From: an uncultured Halomicronema sp.
Lineage (GTDB): Bacteria > Cyanobacteriota > Cyanobacteriia > Phormidesmidales > Phormidesmidaceae
Direction: 5' to 3'
Assembly: GCA_937899725.1 (NCBI GenBank)
Contig: CALCCA010000072.1
Coordinates: 1 to 64,000 of the forward strand
DNA length: 64,000 bases
Shown: positions 45,955 to 54,294 of the stretch, in pieces
Numbering within the stretch: position 1 is the first letter of the stretch
Layout of the letters: the number at the start of each line of letters is the position of its first letter
Notes under the pieces: generated by a model
The model's input: only the letters and a program-made list of their open reading frames with translations
Database searches by the model: none
Told to the model about the DNA's origin: nothing
Translations under genes and position numbers: made by a program

Positions 45955-46429
45955 CCCTAGATTTTGTCCTTCGCGCTAACAGAGTCTACAGCCTCTAGGG
46001 CATGTAATCCGGCCATTGCCACCCTGATGTCATCAGAGTTTGTGTACCCAGGGCGATCGCCACAATTGTCATCTAGGCGAAAAGTGTCGCAAGATTCAAA
46101 CTGAGGGACATCAGCTCAAAAGCCCGGCTACCGACCGCTAAAAACACGATGGCATAAGCACTGCTCAAGGGGCCGCCCGATCACGTCTTAGCCCATCAGC
46201 CTAGTAGACTATGGCGTGATTTCACCAACCATTGCCGATGGCTAGGGAGCCGTGGGGGCAAGGGGGCAGAGAGACTGGCATGGTCGTCTTATCTTCTGCC
46301 GTGGAGTACTAGGAAAATTTATTGCTGAGTGGGCGACCCTACCAAAGTTTAGGCCACACTCAGAAAGTTTAAGGAGCTGCCTGCTAGGGTTGAGCATACT
46401 TTGCCCTCGTCGTTACGAAGCCTCGCCTT
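45955..46429. other. Intergenic stretch with dispersed repeat copy B
   Basis: 475 bp between divergent genes. The repeat at 46201-46312 fills its centre. The remaining sequence has no recognised gene; the radical SAM promoter probably lies after the repeat. Confidence 0.5.
46201..46312 (+). repeat. 112-bp dispersed repeat, copy B
   Basis: Plus-strand partner of the repeat at 18327-18438. It starts CTAGTAGACT, shares the stretch GCGTGATTTCACCAACC with copy A and ends GGAGTACTAG. It lies between two unrelated genes, with no open reading frame shared by the two copies. Confidence 0.85.
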
Positions 46430-47509
46430 ATGCCTCAACTAGACCGCATTCATATTGAAGTGACGAATGTCTGCAACTTTAAATGTGAGTTTTGCCCCGA
46501 TGCTATCATGCAGCGGCGACGCGGCCACATGGACTTTGCTCTGCTAGAAAGCATCTTGGATGCGATCGCGGCGGACGACTTGGCCCGCATCGTCGCTTTT
46601 CACCTGATGGGGGAACCGTTGATTTATCCCCACATCTTTGCGGCAATTCAAGGGGCCGTCGAGCGCTCGATTTGCCTCCATCTCACCACCAATGGCAGTA
46701 CGTTTCAGCTGTTTCCCCAACAGATTGAGCAGCTTGTGCGATCGCGCGTGCCCAAGGTCACCATTTCGCTGCAAACGCCTGATCCTGAGACCTTTCAGCT
46801 CCGCGGTGCGCCCCCCGCCTTGTCACCGAGCGACTACTTCAAGGGCATCACGCAGTATGTGCAAGCCAACCTCAAATCGACAGCCTCACCGACACGAATA
46901 CATGTCAAATTTCTCGACACGACGCCCCATCCTTTTTTGGTGCCCCACCGACCCATGGCGGTGGTCGATGACAAGGCTCAGATGACCGCTGAGTTGACCA
47001 GCTGGGCTCATCGCTTGCTGCACGGGATCACCGATGCCGCTGTGAATTGGCCCCGCATCGAACAGGCGATTGAGCGCTTTCGTCCGGGCCGCTGGCAGCT
47101 GATTCCTCTGCATCCCAAGCTGGTATTGGAAACGTTTCCGCTCGATAGCTGGGGCAATGTCGAAGCCCCGACAGTGATCCCGGCGCAGTTTGGCTATTGC
47201 AATGGGGCAGCTCAGCAGGCGGGCATTCTTTATGACGGCACAGTGGTGCCCTGCTGCAAAGATTTTGACGGGCAAATCCCTCTCGGCAACGTCACGGCAA
47301 CACCGTTAAAGGCCATTCTCACCGGCGCGACCGCTCAGGCTTTGCGGCAAGATTTCAATCGTTTGCGGGTCAACAACCCGGTCTGTCAGCGCTGCATGGG
47401 GGCCGACACCCCGGCCAAGTCTTGGCTGCGACAAATCGGTTCGGTGGCCTATTTCAAGGCTTACAGCCCCCTGATGCGCAGATTGAATCCCGACTGGGGA
47501 GAGGTGTAG
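46430..47509 (+). CDS. Radical SAM/SPASM domain protein
   Basis: 359 residues. The N-terminal CNFKCEFC (residues 14-21) is the CxxxCxxC motif that binds the radical SAM 4Fe-4S cluster. The TIM-barrel region follows with AFHLMGEPLIYP (GE motif) and LTTNGST. The C-terminal SPASM-like region has GYCNGAAQQAGILYDGTVVPCCKDFDG and NPVCQRCMG, able to hold an auxiliary cluster. SPASM proteins often mature peptides or modify enzymes; no precursor-peptide gene is visible next to it. It is a single gene upstream of nblA with 98 bp between them. ATG 46430 begins the conserved sequence directly. Confidence 0.9.
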   Translation: MPQLDRIHIEVTNVCNFKCEFCPDAIMQRRRGHMDFALLESILDAIAADDLARIVAFHLMGEPLIYPHIFAAIQGAVERSICLHLTTNGSTFQLFPQQIEQLVRSRVPKVTISLQTPDPETFQLRGAPPALSPSDYFKGITQYVQANLKSTASPTRIHVKFLDTTPHPFLVPHRPMAVVDDKAQMTAELTSWAHRLLHGITDAAVNWPRIEQAIERFRPGRWQLIPLHPKLVLETFPLDSWGNVEAPTVIPAQFGYCNGAAQQAGILYDGTVVPCCKDFDGQIPLGNVTATPLKAILTGATAQALRQDFNRLRVNNPVCQRCMGADTPAKSWLRQIGSVAYFKAYSPLMRRLNPDWGEV

Positions 47510-47554
47510 GACCGTACCAAAGCCGTATCAACACCGCTTTGTCAGTCAACATAA

Positions 47555-47580
47555 ATTAATGTTAAGTTAATATTTGTAAC
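47555..47580 (+). promoter_or_regulatory. nblA: nblA promoter region with TTAA repeats
   Basis: An AT-rich stretch with three TTAA cores (about 47556, 47562 and 47567) and a TAATAT -10-like element at about 47568-47573, 35-40 bp ahead of nblA. The spaced TTAA cores resemble PhoB/SphR-type half-sites but do not fully match the Pho-box consensus. Confidence 0.3.
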
Positions 47581-47607
47581 GACGTTGCTTTGGCAAAGGA
47601 ACTCACT

Positions 47608-47823
47608 ATGAACATTCGTCAAGAGCTTTCCCTTGAGCAGCAGTTTGAGCTGCGAGTGTTTGAGGAGGAGGTTCATCAGCTGTCTCAGGCCGATGCTCAG
47701 GCGTTGCTGGTGCATCTGCGAGAAGCCATGATCTATCAGACCAATTCCTTTCGAGATATTTTGAAAGAAACTTGGGGCATTGAGCGCAGTACAGATGACT
47801 TGGTCAACGACCTGTTGGCCTAA
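47608..47823 (+). CDS. nblA: Phycobilisome degradation protein NblA
   Basis: 71 residues from ATG 47608, which has AAGGA seven bases upstream; an in-frame TTG at 47590 adds six residues without homology. The sequence ELSLEQQFELRVFEEEVHQLSQADAQALLVHL is the NblA/Ycf18 core, followed by the usual REAMIYQTNSFRDILKETWGI. NblA is a small helical adaptor that binds phycobiliproteins and directs them to Clp protease during nitrogen or sulphur starvation. Its presence shows that the organism has phycobilisomes. It is monocistronic; a structured repeat begins 42 bp after the stop codon. Confidence 0.93.
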   Translation: MNIRQELSLEQQFELRVFEEEVHQLSQADAQALLVHLREAMIYQTNSFRDILKETWGIERSTDDLVNDLLA

Positions 47824-48184
47824 TTCTCGATCTTGAAATATACCCTGCTGTCAGGTTGTCTTGTCCCAATCCTCTGAAACTGGGCTCCAGATCTTCCTTT
47901 CGACTCCGCTCAAGGAACGTCGGCTTAGCGGAGTCGTCAGCCCGACGGGCAGGCCAGGCCAACACGCAGGGTCTCCTACTGGGAGAGAGCCGGTTTGCAT
48001 GGGTAGCTGTAATTCGTAGAACTGGTATTACTTTCCTCTGTCGGCTCTGACTCACGACATGAGTCGGCAAACGGAACAACACTACCCCAGGTTATTGAGC
48101 CCGGGCTGAAAACCCCATTGCCGCTGTGACTGTTTAGAAGGTTCAGGTCGCCAAACATCGGCCAGAGGGCTTTTCCAGCACCCT
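47824..48184. other. Intergenic stretch with structured repeat copy 1
   Basis: 361 bp between convergent genes, mostly filled by the 166-bp structured repeat. Beyond it lies a short GACTC/GAGTC stem near 48050. No gene is recognised. Confidence 0.5.
47865..48030 (+). repeat. Structured intergenic repeat, copy 1
   Basis: About 166 bp, running from CCCAATCCTCTGAAACTGG to AGAACTGGTATTA. It aligns along its whole length to 54508-54672, with substitutions but almost no gaps. It contains a perfect 10-bp hairpin (47901-47910 with 47927-47936, 16-nt loop), a GCCC/GGGC stem and a TCTCC/GGAGA stem. The copies lack a common reading frame. Confidence 0.88.
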
Positions 48185-50350
48185 CTAAACCACGTATGTC
48201 GAGGCGATCGCGGGCAAGCGCTGTAGCGCCACCAGAGCTTGGTAAATCGCCACACACACCTCTGCCCTGGTAGTGACCTGATTAGGGCGCAGAGCCTGCC
48301 GGTCGGGATAGTTGGCGATTAAATGCTGCGTGATGGCCACTGAGGTTTGTTGCAAGCCGTAGCGCGGTAGCGTGGAAGCGTCAGCAAAGGGGCTGAGCAC
48401 GAGCGCGTCGGTGGGGAGGGTGGCCCAATCGAGGCCGTTGACGAGGGCCACCCAGGTTTGCACCCGCAATAGAGGATGTTCGGGAGCAAAGGTGAGATCA
48501 GGAAAGCCTGCCATAAATTCACCTCGACAGGCTTGTTGAATGGCGGCGGCGGCCCAGTAGTCCGACGGCACATCTTTGAACTGCAGTGCTGGTTGTATGG
48601 GTACCGGCTGAAACGCGTTGACGATCAGAGTGGCAAACTGAGCGCGAGTGATCGCGTCGTCAGGAGCAAATCGACCGTCTTGCCGGCCCGTGACTAGATT
48701 GACTGCGGCTAATCCTTGAATAAAATCGCGGGCCCAGTGTGCTGTCAGGTCGCTAAACAGCGGCTGCGTCGTATCGGGTCGAACGATGTAAGGCGAGGCG
48801 ATCGCGGTTGATGTGCCAACGGCGACTCGCCCCTGATAAATCAACGCCGCAACGGCACCGCGAGTCATCGTTTCTAATGGTCGCAGCTGTATCGGGTCAG
48901 GATAGTTAACCACGAGTCGCTGACGGGTTGCGGTTGAGAGGGCATCGACGGCATAGCTAGGAATCTGCGCGCGATCGCGATAAATGCCCACATCATCCAC
49001 CCGGCCACCCGTGAGTTGGAGGCCATTCGTCACCGCCACGATGGCTTGAATCCGCGTGATTGGTTCATTGGGCCGTAAGGTGCCGTCTGGAAAACCGCTA
49101 AGAAACCCCCTCCGCTGCGCTTGAGACAGCGCTGTATAGGCCCAAAAGTTGGGGGAGACATCGGTAAAGCGCTGGGGCGCGGTTTGCTCGGGGACATCGG
49201 GAAAGTTGGCCACGATCAAGGCCGCAAACTCGGCGCGAGTGAGCGATCGCTCCGGCCGAAAGGTCCCATCAGTAAAGCCTGCGACCGTTCTCGCCTGGGC
49301 CAAACCATCGACGAAAGGCCCAGCCCAGTGTCGCGCCATATCGCTGAATTGGATAGACCCTTGAGGGAGTGACGGCGACTCCGAAGCCTCGGCTCCGCCG
49401 GGCTCAACTGGCTTGCCAGCGGCCCAACTCGCGGGCTGATCAAACAGTATCGGGGGCACCGCTGCGGGGTCGGGTCGGGCGCTGGCGATCAGGTCAACGC
49501 GCCCCTGAATGCGTTGGGGCAACACGTCATTCCCGCAGGAGACCAGCGATCGCCCGCTGTCGTTTTTAATATCCACCGTGCCATTGCGGTGCACAATGTT
49601 GTGGCCGAGGTCTTCAGCTTGGCCAAAGTCGGCGGTGGCTTGGCCCGTCAGCGTCAGGCCCACCGTCTGATTTTGCCGAATCCGATTGTGGCGGAGCACT
49701 GGGTTGGCGGTATCGGCGATGGCGATGCCGGTTACATTACGTTCTAGGCCGCAGGACAGAATCAGCGGCGCGGCGGAATCTTGAATCAGCAGAGCCGTCT
49801 GATTTTTTTGACAAAAGACCCGTTCAAACTGGCCCTTGCTCTGGGTAAACCAGGCGATCGCCGTCCCGCAGTCTTCAAACACACAGTCTTGAACCAAGGG
49901 CAGCGCTTTACCCAGCGTCACGGCGCCATACTGCGGACATTTCATCACGACCACCCCGGCCAATTGAGGTCGCCCCTCGGTGAGCAACAGGCCGATGCCC
50001 TGCGCCTGGGTGTTAATGATGGTTACCTGGTTGAGTTTGGCCCCATCTTGCAACACGCTGGCGGCGACCTGGCTACCCAGCACCGGATGCTGTACCGGGC
50101 CACTGCCCTGCACGATCGCGGTAGGCCGGCCCCCCCCCGGTTGACCCACCAGTTCACACCCCGACGGAATGACTAAGGGAAACTGTTCACCACTGTTAGC
50201 GGTGTAGAGCCCTGCTTGGAGCTGTATCTGCGTGTCACCCTGGCTCAGCCGTAATGCGGCAGTAATGGTTTTGAGGGGTTGATTGGTCGATCGCCCCTCG
50301 CGATTGTCCTGTCCCTGAGCGGGATCGACGTAGAGCACCTGCTGAGCCAT
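48185..50350 (-). CDS. DUF1565-SLH protein (beta-helix plus S-layer homology repeats)
   Basis: 721 residues from ATG 50350; a longer frame starts at 50422. Residues about 1-300 are a right-handed beta-helix-type region (DUF1565): YVDPAQGQDNREGRSTNQPLKTI opens it and repeated short strands follow. Residues about 325-720 are several SLH repeats: FSDMARHWAGPFVDGL, GFTDGTFRPERSLTRAEFAALI, FTDVSPNFWAYTAL, FSDLTAHWARDFI and FKDVPSDYWAAAAI. SLH repeats usually tie proteins to the cell wall, but neither start gives a signal peptide, so the location is unclear. It converges on nblA; deoC lies upstream on the same strand. Confidence 0.9.
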   Translation of the reverse strand: MAQQVLYVDPAQGQDNREGRSTNQPLKTITAALRLSQGDTQIQLQAGLYTANSGEQFPLVIPSGCELVGQPGGGRPTAIVQGSGPVQHPVLGSQVAASVLQDGAKLNQVTIINTQAQGIGLLLTEGRPQLAGVVVMKCPQYGAVTLGKALPLVQDCVFEDCGTAIAWFTQSKGQFERVFCQKNQTALLIQDSAAPLILSCGLERNVTGIAIADTANPVLRHNRIRQNQTVGLTLTGQATADFGQAEDLGHNIVHRNGTVDIKNDSGRSLVSCGNDVLPQRIQGRVDLIASARPDPAAVPPILFDQPASWAAGKPVEPGGAEASESPSLPQGSIQFSDMARHWAGPFVDGLAQARTVAGFTDGTFRPERSLTRAEFAALIVANFPDVPEQTAPQRFTDVSPNFWAYTALSQAQRRGFLSGFPDGTLRPNEPITRIQAIVAVTNGLQLTGGRVDDVGIYRDRAQIPSYAVDALSTATRQRLVVNYPDPIQLRPLETMTRGAVAALIYQGRVAVGTSTAIASPYIVRPDTTQPLFSDLTAHWARDFIQGLAAVNLVTGRQDGRFAPDDAITRAQFATLIVNAFQPVPIQPALQFKDVPSDYWAAAAIQQACRGEFMAGFPDLTFAPEHPLLRVQTWVALVNGLDWATLPTDALVLSPFADASTLPRYGLQQTSVAITQHLIANYPDRQALRPNQVTTRAEVCVAIYQALVALQRLPAIASTYVV

Positions 50351-50784
50351 TATGTGTGGATTAACCGCGCGAAGTAAGCAAAACTGCCGCCAGTCTGGTG
50401 TCAGCGATCGGACTGGCAGCATCTAAAACCGACGAGAGGGCGTCAAGGTCGACCACTCTGATTCAGCGGCTGGCCACTTTCATCCGCCGCCCGCGATCAC
50501 TCCCGCCGGGGCCGCTAACTGACGTTGCGGAGTGATCACGTCAATGCGCCAAAATTCTACTGCAGGTTCTCTCATCCTCGCCTGGGCGGTTCGGTAAATC
50601 TACAAACTTTATCGACATCAAGCTTTGGGAACCCAGTTGGCGGAGCGTTTTGGCAATATCGTCATGACCGTGAGCGACATGACCGTGAGCGATGCCGAGC
50701 GGCAAAACCAACCACAGGTGCTGCAAAGGTCAACCAGACGGCAAGTGCAGGCATGGGGAGCACTCTGGGTGAGCGTTAACGGAT
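50351..50784. other. Intergenic stretch with a short tandem repeat
   Basis: About 430 bp between two minus-strand genes. It holds two perfect tandem copies of a 15-mer (50663-50692). No gene recognised. Confidence 0.4.
50663..50692 (+). repeat. Tandem 15-bp duplication
   Basis: CATGACCGTGAGCGA occurs twice in direct succession without mismatch. Confidence 0.9.
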
Positions 50785-51477
50785 CTACCGCTCAGCTAAG
50801 GCGGCCTGCTGCTGCACCAATTCTGGCCCTCGTGAGGTGCCAATGCGGGTGGCCCCCGCCTGCACGAGTTGTAGCGCCTGCTCAGCGGTGCGAATCCCCC
50901 CCGAGGCTTTAATGCCCACCTGGCCGTGACCGATTTCGCTTAGTTGGCGCACCGCTTCGACCGTAGCGCCCCCCTGCCAACCGGTGCTGGTTTTGAGAAA
51001 GCTGGCACCCGCATCTAAACAAATATCAGCGGCAATTTTGATCTCTTTTGGCGTCAACAAACTCGTTTCCAAGATTGTTTTGACCAGCGTGCCCGTGGCT
51101 TCGCAAATTTCCGCAATTTCACGATGCAGGCGGTCATGCTGCCCCGACTTAAGCCAGCCTAGGTTGATCACGACATCCAATTCCGTCGCCCCTTGCTCGA
51201 CCGCATCTTGGGCTTCGTAAAGTTTGCTGGCGGCGGTCGTGGCTCCAGTGGGAAAGCTAATCACCGTACAGATGGCCACGCCTTTGCCCTGCAACTGCTC
51301 GCGGGCAAGGGCCACGTGGGTCGGCGCGATGCAGACCGCCGCGAATCGGTAGCGATCGCACTCCCGACACCAATGCATCACTTGCTCGGGTGTCGCGGTG
51401 GGAATCAAGAGAGAATGGTCGATGAGGGGGGCCAAATCAACTTGGGGCAACTCTGTATAAGCGCGATAGCTATCCAT
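50785..51477 (-). CDS. deoC: Deoxyribose-phosphate aldolase
   Basis: 230 residues. The class I aldolase barrel is complete: [17 protein letters not shown] at the start, [55 protein letters not shown], the Schiff-base lysine in SFLKTSTGW, and [10 protein letters not shown] near the end. The enzyme cleaves 2-deoxyribose-5-phosphate to glyceraldehyde-3-phosphate and acetaldehyde in deoxynucleoside breakdown. ATG 51477 precedes the conserved sequence by about 13 residues. No other deo gene is nearby; it is transcribed divergently from the glycosyltransferase cluster. Confidence 0.96.
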   Translation of the reverse strand: MDSYRAYTELPQVDLAPLIDHSLLIPTATPEQVMHWCRECDRYRFAAVCIAPTHVALAREQLQGKGVAICTVISFPTGATTAASKLYEAQDAVEQGATELDVVINLGWLKSGQHDRLHREIAEICEATGTLVKTILETSLLTPKEIKIAADICLDAGASFLKTSTGWQGGATVEAVRQLSEIGHGQVGIKASGGIRTAEQALQLVQAGATRIGTSRGPELVQQQAALAER

Positions 51478-51640
51478 CCACCACCTGCGAGGAAGAATTG
51501 GTTATCCAACGGATATTAATTTACCGTGAATCTTCGGGCACAAGACCGACCGAATTCGTCGTCATTGAAGAGAATGCCAGCCGCAACGGGAATGCTTAAG
51601 GCGAGCTGACCCGCTTTTGAGCGAGAGGAGTAACCACCCT

Positions 51641-52567
51641 ATGCCCCCGACTCGGATCTCAGCCATTATCTGTACGCACAACCGCGAAGATTATCTCGGC
51701 GCGGCGATCGACAGTTTGCTGGAGCAAGATTTTGCCGACTACGAAGTGCTCGTGGTGGATAATGCTTCTACCGACAGCACGCGGGCCATTGTTGAAGCTC
51801 GCCTGCCTCATCCCCGGCTACAGTACGTCTATGAAGCCAACCTCGGCCTCTCTGTCGCGCGTAATGCCGGCGCGGCAGTGGCCACAGGTGAAATTCTCGC
51901 TTACCTAGACGACGATGCCGAAGCGAGCAGCGGCTGGTTGACGGCCCTGGCACAGATTTACGAGCAGGACACCACGGTGGCGATCGCGGGCGGCAAAGTG
52001 ACGCTGATCTGGCCCCCCAACTGCACCCCACCGAAATGGATGTCAACGGGGATGACGGGCAACCTGGGCGCTTATGACCTCGGGGATGAGCTCGTTTACA
52101 TCGAGCAGCCGGGACTGACCCCGAGAGGCCTCAATTATTCCATCACCGCTGACTTTCTTGAAAAAATCGGCGGCTTTGACGTCAACTTGGGCCGCGTCGG
52201 CAAAAACTTGCTGTCAAACGAAGAGCTTTACATGACCGAAAAAGCTCTCAACATGGGCTACCGCGTTGCCTATCTACCCGACGCCCTAGTGGCCCACAAC
52301 GTCGCCCCGAGTCGCATGGTGCCGACCTGGTTTATCCGGCGTAGCTGGTGGCAAGGCATTAGTGAGTGTTACCGCGAACGGGTGGCCGGTCGTTCGGGCT
52401 GGAAGCAGCTGCAATCAGGGGGAGAGCGACTGATTCGCGGTCTCTACAAAACGGTTAAATATCTGCCCGATCCGGCCCAGCGGTTTGAAAACATGCTCTA
52501 TGCCTACGGCCAAGTTGGGTATCTTATCAGTGCTATTCGTGGTTTGCTGCGCCCAGCCTCAGGCTAG
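51641..52567 (+). CDS. Glycosyltransferase family 2, polysaccharide cluster gene 1
   Basis: 308 residues from ATG 51641, with GAGGAG about 10 bases upstream (a TTG at 51617 is less likely). GT-A fold: ISAIICTHNREDYLGAAIDSLLEQ starts the nucleotide-binding domain, VLVVDNASTDSTR follows, YLDDDAEAS is the DxD metal-binding motif, and GRVGKNLLSNEE lies near the catalytic base. There is no membrane anchor. It begins a plus-strand run with another GT2 and a WcaF-type acetyltransferase. The arrangement resembles the hormogonium polysaccharide (hps) genes of filamentous cyanobacteria, where HpsE is a GT2 of this kind; this is inference. Codon use and HIP1 sites match the host genome. Confidence 0.9.
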   Translation: MPPTRISAIICTHNREDYLGAAIDSLLEQDFADYEVLVVDNASTDSTRAIVEARLPHPRLQYVYEANLGLSVARNAGAAVATGEILAYLDDDAEASSGWLTALAQIYEQDTTVAIAGGKVTLIWPPNCTPPKWMSTGMTGNLGAYDLGDELVYIEQPGLTPRGLNYSITADFLEKIGGFDVNLGRVGKNLLSNEELYMTEKALNMGYRVAYLPDALVAHNVAPSRMVPTWFIRRSWWQGISECYRERVAGRSGWKQLQSGGERLIRGLYKTVKYLPDPAQRFENMLYAYGQVGYLISAIRGLLRPASG

Positions 52568-52681
52568 GCAGGCTCACTGGCATGGGCTTAGGCGCTATCG
52601 GCCCCCTACATTAACTGCCAAATTGACTGCCACCCAGTGGCTATTCGTTCAACCCCTATCCTAATTACTTCAAAATCTGCT

Positions 52682-53638
52682 ATGTCCTCTAAAATCCCCG
52701 TTTCTGTTCTCATTCCTGCCAAAAATGAGGAGTCTAACCTCCCGGCCTGCCTAGAGAGCGTAGCCCGCGCCGATGAAGTATTTGTGGTGGATTCGCAAAG
52801 CGAAGATCGGTCGATCGCCATTTCTGAGGAGTATGGCGCTCAAGTGGTGCAGTTTCATTTCAACGGTCGCTGGCCCAAAAAGAAAAACTGGTCGCTTGAT
52901 AACCTGCCCTTTAAGAATGATTGGGTGCTCATCGTCGATTGCGACGAGCGCATCACGGAGGAACTGTGGGACGAAATTGAGCAGGCCATTCAAAAGCCTG
53001 ACCACAGTGGCTACTATCTGAACCGCCGGGTGTTTTTCCTCGGTAAATGGATTCGCTTTGGCGGCAAATATCCCGATTGGAATCTGCGCCTATTTCGCCA
53101 CGCCAATGGCCGCTACGAAAACCTCAATACCGAAGAAATTCGTAATACCGGTGACAACGAAGTGCATGAGCACGTCATCGTAGAGACGGGTGAAGTCGGC
53201 TATCTGAAAGAAGATATGCTACATATCGACTTCCGCGATCTCTATCACTGGCTGCAGCGCCACAATCGCTATTCCAACTGGGAGGCGCGGGTTTACTACA
53301 ATATTCTCAACGGCATGGCCGAAGATGGCACCATCGGTGCCAATCTGTTTGGCGACTCGGTTCAGCGTAAGCGGTTTCTGAAAAAGATTTGGGTGCGCTT
53401 ACCCTTTAAGCCATTCCTCCGGTTTATTCTGTTCTATTTCATTCGCCTTGGGTTTTTGGATGGCCAGGCTGGCTACATCTACGGTCGCTTGCTGAGCCAG
53501 TATGAATATCAAATTGGCGTCAAGTTGTTTGAACTCCAAAAGTTTGGCGGACAGCTCAACGTCAAACAAGGTGCCGACGACGCGGCGGCGACGACTGATG
53601 AGTCACCCGCGATCGCACCCGCCAACGTGCAAAGCTAA
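52682..53638 (+). CDS. Glycosyltransferase family 2, polysaccharide cluster gene 2
   Basis: 318 residues from ATG 52682; a GTG at 52637 would add 15 residues outside the conserved domain. VSVLIPAKNEESNLPACLESV begins the GT-A domain, FVVDSQSEDRSIAISEEYG is the donor-binding region and VLIVDCDERIT contains the metal-binding DxD motif. The middle part, RLFRHANGRYENLNTEE and HIDFRDLYHWLQRHNRYSNWEA, is typical of WaaE/KdtX-like and related GT2 enzymes that glycosylate lipid-linked cores. It follows the first GT2 by 114 bp and precedes the acetyltransferase by 8 bp, so the last two are tightly coupled. Confidence 0.9.
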   Translation: MSSKIPVSVLIPAKNEESNLPACLESVARADEVFVVDSQSEDRSIAISEEYGAQVVQFHFNGRWPKKKNWSLDNLPFKNDWVLIVDCDERITEELWDEIEQAIQKPDHSGYYLNRRVFFLGKWIRFGGKYPDWNLRLFRHANGRYENLNTEEIRNTGDNEVHEHVIVETGEVGYLKEDMLHIDFRDLYHWLQRHNRYSNWEARVYYNILNGMAEDGTIGANLFGDSVQRKRFLKKIWVRLPFKPFLRFILFYFIRLGFLDGQAGYIYGRLLSQYEYQIGVKLFELQKFGGQLNVKQGADDAAATTDESPAIAPANVQS

Positions 53639-53646
53639 CCGTTGTC

Positions 53647-54294
53647 ATGGCTTCTTCTTCTGACCGTTCTCCGTCTGACCGTTCTCCGTTGCCGGACGCA
53701 AAGTCCATCCCTGACGAACCCTGGCAGCCCGGGATTGGGGCCCCAGCGCGGATTGATTTGCGCCAGTATGACCAGTCTTGGTACTCACCGGGCCGCTCGA
53801 AGCCTTGGATTCTGCTGTGGTGGCTAGTGCAGGCAGTGGTTTTTCCCCTCACGCTGCATGCTCACCACGCCCCTCGGCGTCTGTTGCTGCGCTGGTTTGG
53901 GGCTCGCATTGGCCGCGGGGTCGCCATTCGACCCTCAGCCCGGTTTCACTATCCTTGGAAGATTGAAATTGGTGACTACAGCTGGGTGGGCAGCGGCGTG
54001 GAGTTTTACAGTCTGGGTCCAATTCGGCTCGGCAACCACACCGTCGTCTCGCAAAACACCTATCTCTGCACCGGCTCGCATAATCCCGCTGATCCGGCTT
54101 TTGGGCTGCAGGTAGCCCCCATCGTGCTCGAAAATGGGGCCTGGATAGCGGCGAATTGCTTCATCGGTCCCGGCGTGACGGTGGGGGCCAATAGCCTGGT
54201 CGGGGCGAGAAGCAGCGTGTTTACGGATCTGCCTGCTGATTCCATTTGCCTGGGCAGCCCCTGCAAGCCTCGCAAGCCTCGCGTTTTCAATTAG
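53647..54294 (+). CDS. WcaF-type serine acetyltransferase of polysaccharide synthesis
   Basis: 215 residues. The C-terminal two thirds is a left-handed beta-helix of hexapeptide repeats (VAIRPSARFHYPWKIEIGDYSWVGSGVEF and IAANCFIGPGVTVGANSLVGARSSVF), with the putative catalytic His in TGSHNPADPAF. A hydrophobic stretch (WILLWWLVQAVVFPLTL) lies before it, as in WcaF homologues. It likely acetylates a sugar unit; cyanobacterial hps loci carry a similar gene (HpsU), which is an inference here. The N-terminus holds a SDRSPSDRSP repeat made by a perfect 15-bp duplication (53659-53688), so the first 20 residues are probably disordered. It starts 8 bp after the GT2 gene. Confidence 0.9.
   Translation: MASSSDRSPSDRSPLPDAKSIPDEPWQPGIGAPARIDLRQYDQSWYSPGRSKPWILLWWLVQAVVFPLTLHAHHAPRRLLLRWFGARIGRGVAIRPSARFHYPWKIEIGDYSWVGSGVEFYSLGPIRLGNHTVVSQNTYLCTGSHNPADPAFGLQVAPIVLENGAWIAANCFIGPGVTVGANSLVGARSSVFTDLPADSICLGSPCKPRKPRVFN
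53659..53688 (+). repeat. Tandem 15-bp duplication in the acetyltransferase 5' end
   Basis: TCTGACCGTTCTCCG occurs twice in direct succession, encoding a repeated SDRSP motif. Confidence 0.92.
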
